In this document: in pieces, positions 7,514 through 15,954 of the stretch
How the letters are laid out: every line of letters begins with the position of its first letter
Position numbering within the stretch: position 1 is the stretch's first letter
Source of the DNA: WQZF01 sp031556405
GTDB taxonomy: Bacteria; Pseudomonadota; Gammaproteobacteria; Burkholderiales; Rhodocyclaceae
Direction of reading: 5' to 3'
Assembly: GCA_031556405.1 (NCBI GenBank)
Contig: JAVBTC010000134.1
Location: 1 to 18,008, forward strand
Length of the DNA: 18,008 bases
Made by a program: the position numbers and the translations under genes
Notes under the pieces: model-generated
Seen by the model: only the letters and a program-made list of their open reading frames with translations
Told to the model about the DNA's origin: nothing
Database searches by the model: none

Positions 7514-7821
7514 GAGACTTTCCTATCGTTCGCCGCTCACAGCGCCGAAAAAAGAGGCTTCCGACCAAACTGCGCGCACAGGCATCGAGAACCGGACAAG
7601 CGCGATATCTCCTGCAATGTTCCGCGAGCCTTCTTCACCACAGTCGGCCCATACGATTACGTGCCATGCCGATACCGAAAAGACATTTATACCGGGTATG
7701 ACGGTTCCCGTAAACACGCCATTCTCCACGGAATGCCGTTTTTTCCTCTTCCGTCGCCGTTGCACAAATTTCTCACGGGAAATCGACCCGCCGGAACGGC
7801 AGCCGGCCATGGATCAAACGA
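7514..7821 (-). other. 308-base gap between the hydrolase and roadblock genes
   Basis: This gap holds no feature I can identify securely. It contains one leftward 95-codon ORF, listed separately. If that ORF is not real, the stretch would be a long spacer inside or between leftward transcription units. Confidence 0.4.
7523..7810 (-). CDS. Uncertain 95-residue ORF before the roadblock gene
   Basis: An ATG-initiated leftward ORF that begins 11 bases after the hydrolase stop and ends 9 bases before the roadblock start, so it fills the gap exactly as an operon gene would. The start of the product is very basic (RRRKRKKRH); the later part alternates hydrophobic residues (INVFSVSAWHVIVWADCG, ALVRFSMPVRAVW). 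I recognise no family, see no clear ribosome site, and no signal peptide. It may be a genuine orphan or a chance ORF. Confidence 0.3.
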   Translation of the reverse strand: MAGCRSGGSISREKFVQRRRKRKKRHSVENGVFTGTVIPGINVFSVSAWHVIVWADCGEEGSRNIAGDIALVRFSMPVRAVWSEASFFGAVSGER

Positions 7822-8403
7822 CTAGGAACGGTTTTCCACCCCCATCAAGGGAAATGGCCCGGATGAATTTTTCTTCGCGGCCACAATCCGGCGCAGTACG
7901 ATACCGCCCGACGCAAACAATGACGCGGGTAGCCAGACCCACAACAATTCAGTGCGCGCTACCGCCATTCCCTGCATCGAAAACAGTTTCTGCAAGGAAA
8001 ACGGCGACACCGTGATCGGCCGCAGCGGTAAAAAATAACGCGTCGTATCGAACGGCGCCAAAAATGCGACACCGAGCCCACCATTCGTCACCGCATCCAA
8101 AAAAGGATGCGAAAGTGCCGCCAGCAGGACGAACACAAACGCCGCCACCGCGCCGGTGCGCAAAAAACGGCGAGCCACGGCGGCGACTCCGGCGACGAGG
8201 AGCGCGAACAGCAGCGAATGCGAAAATCCACGGTGTCCGAAGGAATCGCCATAGGCAATACCGAATTTGAACGCCAGCACATCGGCATCCGGCAGAAGCG
8301 AGGCAAGGACACCGGCGCAGAGCAGGCGCGGCGGCACCAGCCGACTGCCGCAGGCGATACCCAGCGCCAGCGGCACCACGGGATGCGTTATCAGCGTCGT
8401 CAC
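7822..8403 (-). CDS. YdjM/DUF457-type membrane-bound metal-dependent hydrolase
   Basis: A 193-residue polytopic membrane protein. Conserved polar motifs lie between hydrophobic segments: ITHPVVPLALG near the N-terminus, LLPDADVLAF, GHRGFSHSLLFALL and ALSHPFLDAVTNGG. This His/Asp pattern defines the YdjM/DUF457 family, annotated as inner-membrane metal-dependent hydrolases, though the substrate is not established. I chose the GTG at 8403, 25 bases past the mltA stop, because the product then starts with TTLITHP as relatives do. A second GTG at 8445 overlaps mltA and is also possible; neither has a strong ribosome site. It is probably transcribed with mltA. Confidence 0.8.
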   Translation of the reverse strand: MTTLITHPVVPLALGIACGSRLVPPRLLCAGVLASLLPDADVLAFKFGIAYGDSFGHRGFSHSLLFALLVAGVAAVARRFLRTGAVAAFVFVLLAALSHPFLDAVTNGGLGVAFLAPFDTTRYFLPLRPITVSPFSLQKLFSMQGMAVARTELLWVWLPASLFASGGIVLRRIVAAKKNSSGPFPLMGVENRS

Positions 8404-8428
8404 GATGCAATACCGCGATCCGGGAAAT

Positions 8429-9787
8429 TCACTCCGGCACCGCACCCGCCGGAGACATCCCTACCGGCAGCAGAACCCACATCTGCAACGGCTGGCGCAT
8501 CTTTCCCGCCAATGCGCCGGCATCGACGCCGAAGCCCCAGAAAAAATCGGCGCGCACGACACCTTTGATGGCGCCGCCGGTATCCTGCGCCAGCATCAGA
8601 CGCCGCAAGGGTTCGCTGCGGTTCGGCCAACTGGTGTCGATAAAAACCGGCGCTCCCAGCGGTACGTTTTGAGGATCGACGGCAATACTGCGGCCGGCGG
8701 TAAGCGGCACGCCAAGCGCCCCGGGCGGACCTTCTTCACCGCGCTCCCTGCCGCCGCCCTGTGCCTTGAGTTCGCGAAAGAACACGTAACTCGGGTTCGC
8801 ATTCAGAAGTTCGCTGACTTTTTCCGGGCGCGTTTCCGCCCATTTTGTGGCCCATTGCCGGATGCCCTGCATCGATGCCTCTTCCAGCGTCAACTCGCCG
8901 CGCTCGACGAGCAGGCGCCCGATCGAATGATAGGGATGTCCGTTCTGGTCGGCGTAATTGACCCGTGCCATTTCTCCCGACGGCAGGCGAATACGGCCCG
9001 ATCCCTGAATCTGGAGGAAGAAGAGCGCAATCGGATCGTCGACCCAGAACAACGGCGTAAACTGCCGCGCGTCGCTTTCGTGGGCGACGATTTCAGCGCG
9101 GCTCCAATACGGCACGACCTTGTTGCCGGACAGCCGCCCGCGGAGACGCTTGCCCTTGAGCGACGGAACGACTTCGCCCAGATCGATCGTCAGAAGATCG
9201 CCCGGAACGCCAAGTACGGGATATTGATACGCCCCTCCACGCTGCCGTGCGCCGTTCAGCAAGGGTTCGTAATAGCCGGTAATCAGCCCCTGCGTTGCAC
9301 CGTCGGGTTGAACCGCCCGGTATGGAACGAAATGGGTTTCGAAGAAACGACGCGCCTCGGCGGCACCAATACCGGAAACCGCGTTTTCATCGCCGCCAGT
9401 CGGTGCCATCCGTATCGCCTGCGCTGCCGCGCAGACATCGCGCCAGGCGTCCTTCTTCGCCAATGCGCGGCAGGATTGCAGCAATGCGGGCCACGCGGCG
9501 CCGGGATCGTCTTCGTTCCAGCCCGGCAGTTCTTCCCAGCGGGCCGCTTGCAACGGCTGCGCCGGAGGCTGGCTTGGAAGAACTTCTTTTTCACCCGGAC
9601 ATTTGGGACAGGGAGGGCATTCGCGTACGCCGGACGGGGAAGAATCGGCTGTCGCCGTTTCCGTCACGCCGGGGCCACGCACGCCGGCACAAGCGACAAA
9701 CAGGAACGACAACGAAAACAGGACCAGGATGCGCGCGGCGCGGCGCTCCCGCCGTATGCGCAATGGTTGAGATTGGCTTTTATTCAT
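8429..9787 (-). CDS. mltA: Membrane-bound lytic murein transglycosylase A
   Basis: A 452-residue lipoprotein-like enzyme that cleaves the beta-1,4 bond between MurNAc and GlcNAc, forming 1,6-anhydromuramic acid during peptidoglycan turnover. The N-terminus (ATG 9787) has a basic start, a hydrophobic segment and LFVAC with Cys33 as the likely lipidation site. A Cys/Pro-rich linker (ECPPCPKCPG) follows. The MltA domain includes GLITGYYEPLL, VPYWSRAEI, LFFLQIQGSGRI and NYADQNGHPYHSIGRLL. The C-terminal 3D domain contains LMLAQDTGGAIKGVVRADFFWG, with the conserved Asp residues. The frame is open further upstream, but only this start yields the export signal. It is divergent from the DUF815 gene. 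The lipobox is imperfect (Phe at -3). Confidence 0.94.
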   Translation of the reverse strand: MNKSQSQPLRIRRERRAARILVLFSLSFLFVACAGVRGPGVTETATADSSPSGVRECPPCPKCPGEKEVLPSQPPAQPLQAARWEELPGWNEDDPGAAWPALLQSCRALAKKDAWRDVCAAAQAIRMAPTGGDENAVSGIGAAEARRFFETHFVPYRAVQPDGATQGLITGYYEPLLNGARQRGGAYQYPVLGVPGDLLTIDLGEVVPSLKGKRLRGRLSGNKVVPYWSRAEIVAHESDARQFTPLFWVDDPIALFFLQIQGSGRIRLPSGEMARVNYADQNGHPYHSIGRLLVERGELTLEEASMQGIRQWATKWAETRPEKVSELLNANPSYVFFRELKAQGGGRERGEEGPPGALGVPLTAGRSIAVDPQNVPLGAPVFIDTSWPNRSEPLRRLMLAQDTGGAIKGVVRADFFWGFGVDAGALAGKMRQPLQMWVLLPVGMSPAGAVPE

Positions 9788-9924
9788 GCTTTGGCTAGAG
9801 TGGGAATTTTTTCCAAACCGAATCTTACCGGGGATTGTGCATTTCTCGCGCTGTTGGCCGTCGGCCGTTGGGTCATTGGTCATTGACGCGCAATCCACCG
9901 TTTCTCGCGATTTTCCCGAACCCC

Positions 9925-10857
9925 ATGACCGATCCCGTTTCTCCGGCTGCCGACCCGGCCGGCAAAACCACCCCGCCGCCGGGCGACGCACTGACCGCTT
10001 TTCTCGCGCGCGCCGAAAAACTGCTTGCGCGTCTTGAATTGTTTCTGCCCGAAGCATTGCCGGTGCCGGACTGGGAAAAAACCAGGGCATTCCGCTGGCG
10101 GCGCAGCGGGCCGCGAGCCTGGTTGCAGGCGGTGCCCGAATTGCCGCGTATCCGCATGAGCGACCTGCACGACATCGACTCCCAGAAAACCCGCGTCGAT
10201 GCCAACACTCGCCAGTTCGTTGCCGGTCTTCCCGCCAACAATGTACTTCTGACCGGCGCGCGCGGCTGCGGCAAATCTTCGCTGGTGAAAGCGCTTTTGA
10301 ACGAATATGCAACTCGGGGATTACGCCTGGTCGAGGTCGACAAGGATGATCTTGCCGATCTGCCCGACATTGTCGAACTCCTGGCCAGGCGGCCGGAACG
10401 TTTCATCGTTTTCTGCGACGACCTATCCTTCGAAACCGGAGATGCCACCTATAAGGCGCTGAAAGTCGCGCTCGACGGCTCGATCGCCGCACCGCCGGAC
10501 AACGTGTTGATCTACGCCACGTCGAACCGCCGCCATCTGATGCCTGAATACTTCTCGGAAAATCTGGAAACACACCGCTCCGGCGACGAAATCCATCCCG
10601 GTGAGGCCATTGAGGAAAAAGTCTCTCTCTCGGATCGCTTCGGCCTATGGGTTTCGTTTTATCCATTCTCGCAGGACGAATATCTGAACATCGTCGCCCA
10701 TTGGCTGCATCACTTCGGCGTCGCGATCGATATGGAGAAGAAAGCGGAGATCGAACGCGAAGCGTTGAACTGGGCCTTGCAGCGAGGCTCGCGCAGCGGT
10801 CGTATCGCCTGGCAGTTTGCCCGGGATTGGGCCGGCAGCGCCATGGAACGGGATTGA
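9925..10857 (+). CDS. DUF815 family P-loop ATPase
   Basis: A 310-residue cytosolic AAA-type ATP-binding protein. The P-loop is LLTGARGCGKSS (about 109-119), Walker B is IVFCDDLSFE (161-170), and a sensor-like IYATSNRRHL follows. VSLSDRFGLWVSFYPFSQDEYL is a strong DUF815 signature. The molecular role of this family is not known to me. The ATG at 9925 fits the usual N-terminus; the ribosome site is not obvious. Its stop overlaps the next gene's start (TGATG), implying translational coupling with the Nudix/ThiE-like protein, a pairing I know from other betaproteobacteria. Confidence 0.88.
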   Translation: MTDPVSPAADPAGKTTPPPGDALTAFLARAEKLLARLELFLPEALPVPDWEKTRAFRWRRSGPRAWLQAVPELPRIRMSDLHDIDSQKTRVDANTRQFVAGLPANNVLLTGARGCGKSSLVKALLNEYATRGLRLVEVDKDDLADLPDIVELLARRPERFIVFCDDLSFETGDATYKALKVALDGSIAAPPDNVLIYATSNRRHLMPEYFSENLETHRSGDEIHPGEAIEEKVSLSDRFGLWVSFYPFSQDEYLNIVAHWLHHFGVAIDMEKKAEIEREALNWALQRGSRSGRIAWQFARDWAGSAMERD

Positions 10858-11930
10858 TGGACGCCGGGAAGGAAAAAAACGAAACCGGGGCGGATGAACC
10901 CGAAGCACCGCCGGTACGCGTTGCCGCAGCGGTATTGCTGCGCGGCAAGACCGAAAACGTCTATGGCGGTGCGCGGAAGTTCCTGCTGGCTCGCCGGCCG
11001 CAGGGCAAGGTCTATGCCGGCTGGTGGGAGTTCCCGGGCGGCAAGCTCGAAACCGGCGAGAATTTTCACGATGCGCTGGTACGTGAACTCGACGAAGAAC
11101 TCAATATCACCGTCGAATGCGCCACGCCCTGGTTCAATCGCGAATTCGTCTACCCGCACGCGCGCGTGCACCTGAGGTTCTTCCGGGTCACCCGGTGGGC
11201 CCGCAAGGATTCCGGCGGGACGGAACTGACTGCGCATGAACACGACGCCATCGCCTGGCTCGATTCCGACACCGCATTCAATGCCCCCGATGTCTCCCCG
11301 ATCCTGCCGGCAAACGGCCCGATTCTGAAGGCACTGACGCTACCGCAATGCTATGCGATTACCGATGCCACGGCGCACGGTCACCGTAACGAATTGGAAC
11401 ATCTGGAAAACGCACTGACCGGCGGCTTGAAAATGATTCAGGTGCGCGACAAAACGTTGCCGCCGCAGGAACGTCTGATGTTCCTGTGTGCTGTCTGCGA
11501 CCTGGCGAAGAAATACGGTGCGCTGACGCTGTTGAATGTTAACGGTGACGACGACCTCCGGCTGGCGCAACAAGCGCTCACCGATGGAGCAGAACTTGCC
11601 GGCGTGCATCTTTCCGCCGCCGCACTGCGAACAACGCATGAACGCCCCGGATTCGCGTGGGTAGGCGCCTCCTGTCACGACGCTGCGGAACTTGAGTACG
11701 CGGCGCAATTGCAGCTCGATTTCGCCGTACTCGGGCCGGTCCTGCCGACACCAACGCATCCGCATCACCCGGGCATCGGCTGGGAAACATTCGCCACCCT
11801 CGCCGAAGCGGCAAAACTTCCTGTCCTTGCACTGGGCGGAATGCGCCTCGAATTGGCAAACACAGCGCAAACGCATGGCGCACACGGCATTGCGCTCCTG
11901 CGTGGCTGGAGAAACGGAATGCAACCCTGA
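10857..11930 (+). CDS. Nudix hydrolase fused to a ThiE/TenI-like domain
   Basis: A 357-residue two-domain protein. The N-terminal MutT-like domain carries the Nudix box at residues 62-84 (GKLETGENFHDALVRELDEE, then LNI); the essential REL-x-EE is intact, and the Gly near its end is Asn. MutT enzymes remove oxidised nucleotides such as 8-oxo-dGTP. From about residue 160 (QCYAITDATAHG) a TIM-barrel domain resembles thiamine phosphate synthase/TenI: IQVRDKTLP, GVHLSAAAL, WVGASCHD, LGPVLPTPTHP and PVLALGGM. ThiE catalytic motifs are altered: NDR reads NGD, TPTK reads TPTH, and the usual GQED after GVHL is SAAA. So thiamine synthesis by this domain is doubtful. The fusion is known in beta- and gammaproteobacteria. 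Start overlaps the DUF815 stop. Confidence 0.9.
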   Translation: MDAGKEKNETGADEPEAPPVRVAAAVLLRGKTENVYGGARKFLLARRPQGKVYAGWWEFPGGKLETGENFHDALVRELDEELNITVECATPWFNREFVYPHARVHLRFFRVTRWARKDSGGTELTAHEHDAIAWLDSDTAFNAPDVSPILPANGPILKALTLPQCYAITDATAHGHRNELEHLENALTGGLKMIQVRDKTLPPQERLMFLCAVCDLAKKYGALTLLNVNGDDDLRLAQQALTDGAELAGVHLSAAALRTTHERPGFAWVGASCHDAAELEYAAQLQLDFAVLGPVLPTPTHPHHPGIGWETFATLAEAAKLPVLALGGMRLELANTAQTHGAHGIALLRGWRNGMQP

Positions 11931-11972
11931 ACGTTTGCCGAATCGTTCCTGAATCTTGTCAGAAAGTCCGGG

Positions 11973-12716
11973 CTACCAACTGGGTCCGGTGCCGCCGGGC
12001 ATGAATTTAAGAGGCGCGACGGAAGCTTTCTGCACCGTGAATTTTTCCTGCAGCCGTGCGCTTACCACTTCGCGCGGCAACCGCGGCGCAGCACATTGTT
12101 CAGCAATCAAATCACGCGCCTGTTCCAGCCAGTCCACCGTCGCCAGAATCAATCCCGCATAAAAAGGTGTATTGCACCGCGCCGCGACACGACTGGCAAA
12201 ATCGCCGATCCAGTACAGCAAATGCTCATCCAGAACATTTCCAGCGACACGCCAGTCGGTATCGTCAGCGCGCAGCAGATGCAAAAAGAATTGCATCTGC
12301 AAAACGAAATGGTCGTCGTAACGCTGCCGCCAGTTGGAAACGCACAACCCGTGCCGCGCATAAACTTCACGCAGCTCGAACATCGGCTGCTCGCAGGCAA
12401 GGTGCTCCTCGCTGACCCAGACGGATTCGTACGGAGAAGCTCCAAATGCGCAGGTCAGATAGATAGCGGCATAATCGGCTGCCAGAAAATCGAGCACATT
12501 ACTGTCGAATGTCTGCGCAACATCCTCCCCCTGCTTTGCTCCCGCCAGGGTTTGACGCAAAAGATCGGTTCCCGCCCGCAGCACAAGCGCGAAGTTTTCC
12601 GGAAAGGAAACTTCGCGCAATGCCATAAATGTACCCTCGTCGAGCTCCCGGTCATGCAGCCGGATCAGTTGATCGAGATCCTCGGCAAGTGCCGCCCGCA
12701 ATTCAGCATCCAGCAT
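11973..12716 (-). CDS. TorD/DmsD-like molybdoenzyme chaperone
   Basis: A 247-residue, mostly helical, Cys-poor cytosolic protein. TorD-family chaperones bind the Tat signal of their partner molybdoenzyme and hold it until the cofactor is inserted. Family features seen are NVLDFLAADYAAIYL, SPYESVWVSEEHL, and MFELREVYARHGLCV leading to YDDHFVLQMQFFLHLL. The usual EPPDH[IL] motif is reduced to RYDDHF (residues 134-137). ATG 12716 overlaps the stop of the ferredoxin subunit gene (TGATG). It is the last gene of the operon and converges on the Nudix/ThiE gene. Its partner is almost certainly the Tat-dependent catalytic subunit two genes upstream. Confidence 0.87.
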   Translation of the reverse strand: MLDAELRAALAEDLDQLIRLHDRELDEGTFMALREVSFPENFALVLRAGTDLLRQTLAGAKQGEDVAQTFDSNVLDFLAADYAAIYLTCAFGASPYESVWVSEEHLACEQPMFELREVYARHGLCVSNWRQRYDDHFVLQMQFFLHLLRADDTDWRVAGNVLDEHLLYWIGDFASRVAARCNTPFYAGLILATVDWLEQARDLIAEQCAAPRLPREVVSARLQEKFTVQKASVAPLKFMPGGTGPSW

Positions 12717-13384
12717 CAATCACCCACTTTGCCCTTGCTGTGCGGAACGAAAGCAATCGACGGCATCGTCAACTCCGGGTTCGCCATGCCTTTAACCTGG
12801 CGGACGGTCTTGTCGTTCGGGCCGATTGCCGTCGTTTTCTGGGTACCGTCCCACAGCTTTTCGATCGGGCCGACATCCAGCACGCGCATCATGCAAGCCA
12901 TCACGCAGTAAGGCTTTCTACCCGCCTGAAGCTCATCGATACACAGGTTGCATTTTTTGATGACCTGTTCGCGCGGATCCCATTGCGGCGCGCCGAACGG
13001 ACAGGCAGCCTCGCATTTGCGGCAACCGATGCACAGCGTCGAATCGATGTCGACAACACCGTTGTCCTCGCGCTTCCAGATAGCGCCGGTCGGACAAGTC
13101 GGCAGGCAAGCCGGCTCGGCGCAATGGTTACACGACATGTTGACCTTATAGGCATAAACATTGGGATATGTTCCGCCTTCGATATACATCACACGGCGAA
13201 AGCGCGGTCCCGGCGGGAGTCCGTTCTTATCCTTGCATGCAATTTCGCAGGCACGGCACCCGATGCAGTCGACATTATTGTGAACGAAACCGAGTTGCAG
13301 CTTCGGCTTCACCGGCCGGTAAGTCTGCTCGACCTTGCGGCGGATGGCAGGCTCCAACTGGTCTTTACTGATCTTATTGGCCAT
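12716..13384 (-). CDS. DmsB-like four-cluster [4Fe-4S] electron-transfer subunit
   Basis: A 222-residue ferredoxin-type subunit. Sixteen Cys form four cluster motifs: C40/43/46/50, C85/88/93/97, C118/121/124/128 and C145/148/160/164. This is the DmsB/PhsB/NrfC arrangement. All four motifs are complete, so four [4Fe-4S] clusters are expected. It would carry electrons between the molybdopterin subunit and an outside donor or acceptor. It has no signal peptide; relatives are exported by riding on the Tat signal of the catalytic subunit. It starts 2 bases after the catalytic gene and overlaps the chaperone gene by one base. Confidence 0.94.
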   Translation of the reverse strand: MANKISKDQLEPAIRRKVEQTYRPVKPKLQLGFVHNNVDCIGCRACEIACKDKNGLPPGPRFRRVMYIEGGTYPNVYAYKVNMSCNHCAEPACLPTCPTGAIWKREDNGVVDIDSTLCIGCRKCEAACPFGAPQWDPREQVIKKCNLCIDELQAGRKPYCVMACMMRVLDVGPIEKLWDGTQKTTAIGPNDKTVRQVKGMANPELTMPSIAFVPHSKGKVGD

Positions 13385-13386
13385 TT

Positions 13387-15954
13387 TTAATAATCCCTAC
13401 GAAACACAATGGAACGTGCCGTTGCTTCCCGGTCCCAACCTGGACGGTGATTGAGATTGCTCTTTTTGACATTGCAAAGCACGGTGTTATATGCAAATGC
13501 GCCAGCCGGGCTAGGGTCATCCTTGGTCAGGAAATCCGGGTTCCCGGCACGGTCAACCCCTGTCTTATCGAGATCCATCCAGGCACCTTCGTGCAGAACA
13601 ACGACACCAGGCATGCAACGTTCCGTGACATACGCAGGAACAATCGTACGGCCACGCGCATTCCAGACTTCGACGATATCTCCGGTCTTGATCCCCAATT
13701 TCTGGGCATCGCTCGCGTTGAGCGTGACTTCCTGCTGATAGGTTTCACGCAACCACGGGATATTGTGAAAGATCGAATGCGTACGCCAACGAGGATGCGG
13801 CGACACCATATGGAACGGATATTCCTTCGTCAGCGGATGGTTGAGTGACTCGAACGGCTCGATCCATTTCGGAATCGCCGGAATCTCATAGCCGTATTGA
13901 GTTCTCTTCCAATCCTTGATCTGGGCAAGCGACGTGGAGAAGATTTCGATTTTGCCCGATGGTGTCTCGAACGGCTCTCCATGCTGGATTTGCTCCTCGA
14001 ACGCGACATGAGGTTTATCCAGCACGAATTTATAGACGCCGCGTTTCTTGAACTCTTCCCACGACATCTTGACGCCTTGCAGTCTCTGCACCCGATTGAC
14101 CCACCAATCCGTAAGATAGGATTCATCGACTTGAGTCGGGTCGTTCCAATATTCGCGTGTCGCTTTCGGATTGTATCGGGAGCCAAAACCTTTCAGGCTT
14201 GGATCAAACGCCTCGAGCCTCCATGCCAGTTCAGTGAAAATCTGGAAATCCGTCTTCGATTCACCCAGCGGTGCAATCGTTACCGGACGGTGGATGTAGT
14301 AGTGCCCCTTGTACCAGGGCAAAGCCACATCATGCCGTTCGAAGTGCGTTGCAATCGGTAACAGCACATCGGCCCAGAGGCCCGAGGGCGTAATCGTCGA
14401 ATCGGCACAGACGACCAGTTCCAGCTTTTTGACGGCTTCGATCATGCGGTTGATATTGGTGAGCTGGTTGAACCAGTCGGAACCATGCCACCAGATGCCC
14501 TTGATATTGGGAATCTTGCCGTCAAGCTCATCGTTTCGCGGCCACAGACCGACTTCCTCGCGCTTGACATTCGGATAATTGAGCACACAGTGCGCCCACC
14601 GGTCGGATTTGATCGAAGCGAACCAGACATTCGCATTTTCGTCGTATGGATACGCAATAGACTCGGGGTGCCAGCCTTTTCCAACCCCTTCGGCACAGCC
14701 GCCGAGGATGCCGATATTGCCGGTCATCGCCTGCACCGCGGCAGCCATGCGGTTGTACTGTTCGCCATAACTGTTGCGCCCGGGGCCCCAGGAGGCTTTC
14801 AATGCCGCAGGTTTGGTACGCGCATACATATCGGCCAGCTTGATGATGTCGGCAGCCGGAACACCGCAGATTTTCTCCGCCCATTCCGGCGTCTTGGGGG
14901 TTTTGTCATTGGTGCCAAGAATATAATCCTTGAAATTTTCCTGGCCCTTGGCCCAGTCCGGCATCGTTCCGGCATCCATCCCCTGGCAGAAACGATCGAT
15001 GAATTTCTGATCCTGCAGATTGTTGGTGAAGATGTAATGCGCCATTCCCGCAAGCATCGCCGCATCGGTATTCGGCTTGATCGGAATCCACCAGGCATCA
15101 TAGGCGGCAGCCGAATCGGTATATTGCGGGTCGACGAGAACGAACTTGCACCCGCGCTGCTTGGCCAACCGCATGTAGTAAAAGGTATTACCACCGTGGA
15201 AGGTGTAAGCCGGGTTCCAACCCCACATGATGATCAGCTTCGAATGTGCAAACGCATCGTCCTCGTTGCCGTCAACAATCGTGCCAAACGTAATGCGGCT
15301 GGAAAACGTCGTTCCCTGATAGCTCGGCACGGACCATGAATTGGTCCGGCAACCGAACATGCCGAGAAAACGCGCCAGGAGCCCTTCGATCTGATCCGAC
15401 TTGTGCAGCACCCCATAGGAGGTACCCGCGTATGCCTGATCCAGCATTGCCGTGGGACCGTATTTCGACTTCAATTCGGTCATTTTCTTGGCAATGAAAT
15501 CAAGCGCCTCGTCCCACGAGGCGCGCCGGAACTTCCCTTCGCCGCGTTCACCGACACGTATCATCGGATAGAGCAAACGTTCGGCGGAATATAACCGCGC
15601 CCGATAGGAACGGCCACGCAGACAAGCACGCAACTGCGGTATCTGTTCCGTTTCGAAACCGAAGGAGCCGCCTTCTTGATAACGTCCATCATCAGTCGAC
15701 AGCCGGACGATGACGTCACCTTTTTTGTGCGCTACCAACATGTGGCGCGAACCGCAGTTATGGTCGCAACTGGTGACGACGGTAGTAAGCTGATTGTCCG
15801 TGGGATAAGGCTCATAGGCAAACGCCTTTGCCTCAGGCGCGGTAACCGCCAAATCGACCAGGCCGACTCCCGCAGCGGCTGCAGGCGCTGCAGCAACCGT
15901 TTTCAGGAAGCTGCGGCGCTTCGGATTGAGGTTTTTCTTCCAGTCCATGTTCAT
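13387..15954 (-). CDS. DmsA-like molybdopterin oxidoreductase catalytic subunit (Tat-exported)
   Basis: An 855-residue protein of the DMSO reductase family. It starts with a Tat signal (KRRSFLK, residues 12-18, then an Ala-rich hydrophobic stretch). The FS0 region has C63, C67 and C111 (RACLRGRS), but the position of the third Cys is His71 (CDHNCGSRH). The rest follows DmsA closely: YPMIRVGERGEGKFRRASWDEA, IIMWGWNPAYTFHGG, VLVDPQYTDSAAAYDAWWIPI and a C-terminal molybdopterin-binding domain with GIKTGDIVEVWNARG. Alignment by eye to DmsA places the Mo ligand at Ser211 (VPSYQG), which is tentative. Substrate is unknown: an S- or N-oxide, a selenium or other oxyanion, or an organic compound are all possible. 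It abuts the cytochrome gene (TAAATG), with GAGGAAA as ribosome site. Confidence 0.92.
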   Translation of the reverse strand: MNMDWKKNLNPKRRSFLKTVAAAPAAAAGVGLVDLAVTAPEAKAFAYEPYPTDNQLTTVVTSCDHNCGSRHMLVAHKKGDVIVRLSTDDGRYQEGGSFGFETEQIPQLRACLRGRSYRARLYSAERLLYPMIRVGERGEGKFRRASWDEALDFIAKKMTELKSKYGPTAMLDQAYAGTSYGVLHKSDQIEGLLARFLGMFGCRTNSWSVPSYQGTTFSSRITFGTIVDGNEDDAFAHSKLIIMWGWNPAYTFHGGNTFYYMRLAKQRGCKFVLVDPQYTDSAAAYDAWWIPIKPNTDAAMLAGMAHYIFTNNLQDQKFIDRFCQGMDAGTMPDWAKGQENFKDYILGTNDKTPKTPEWAEKICGVPAADIIKLADMYARTKPAALKASWGPGRNSYGEQYNRMAAAVQAMTGNIGILGGCAEGVGKGWHPESIAYPYDENANVWFASIKSDRWAHCVLNYPNVKREEVGLWPRNDELDGKIPNIKGIWWHGSDWFNQLTNINRMIEAVKKLELVVCADSTITPSGLWADVLLPIATHFERHDVALPWYKGHYYIHRPVTIAPLGESKTDFQIFTELAWRLEAFDPSLKGFGSRYNPKATREYWNDPTQVDESYLTDWWVNRVQRLQGVKMSWEEFKKRGVYKFVLDKPHVAFEEQIQHGEPFETPSGKIEIFSTSLAQIKDWKRTQYGYEIPAIPKWIEPFESLNHPLTKEYPFHMVSPHPRWRTHSIFHNIPWLRETYQQEVTLNASDAQKLGIKTGDIVEVWNARGRTIVPAYVTERCMPGVVVLHEGAWMDLDKTGVDRAGNPDFLTKDDPSPAGAFAYNTVLCNVKKSNLNHRPGWDREATARSIVFRRDY

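Noticed and set aside
8267..9886. Long rightward ORF opposite mltA
   Set aside because: It is an antisense shadow of mltA caused by GC-rich codon bias; its translation is Arg/His-rich without motifs.
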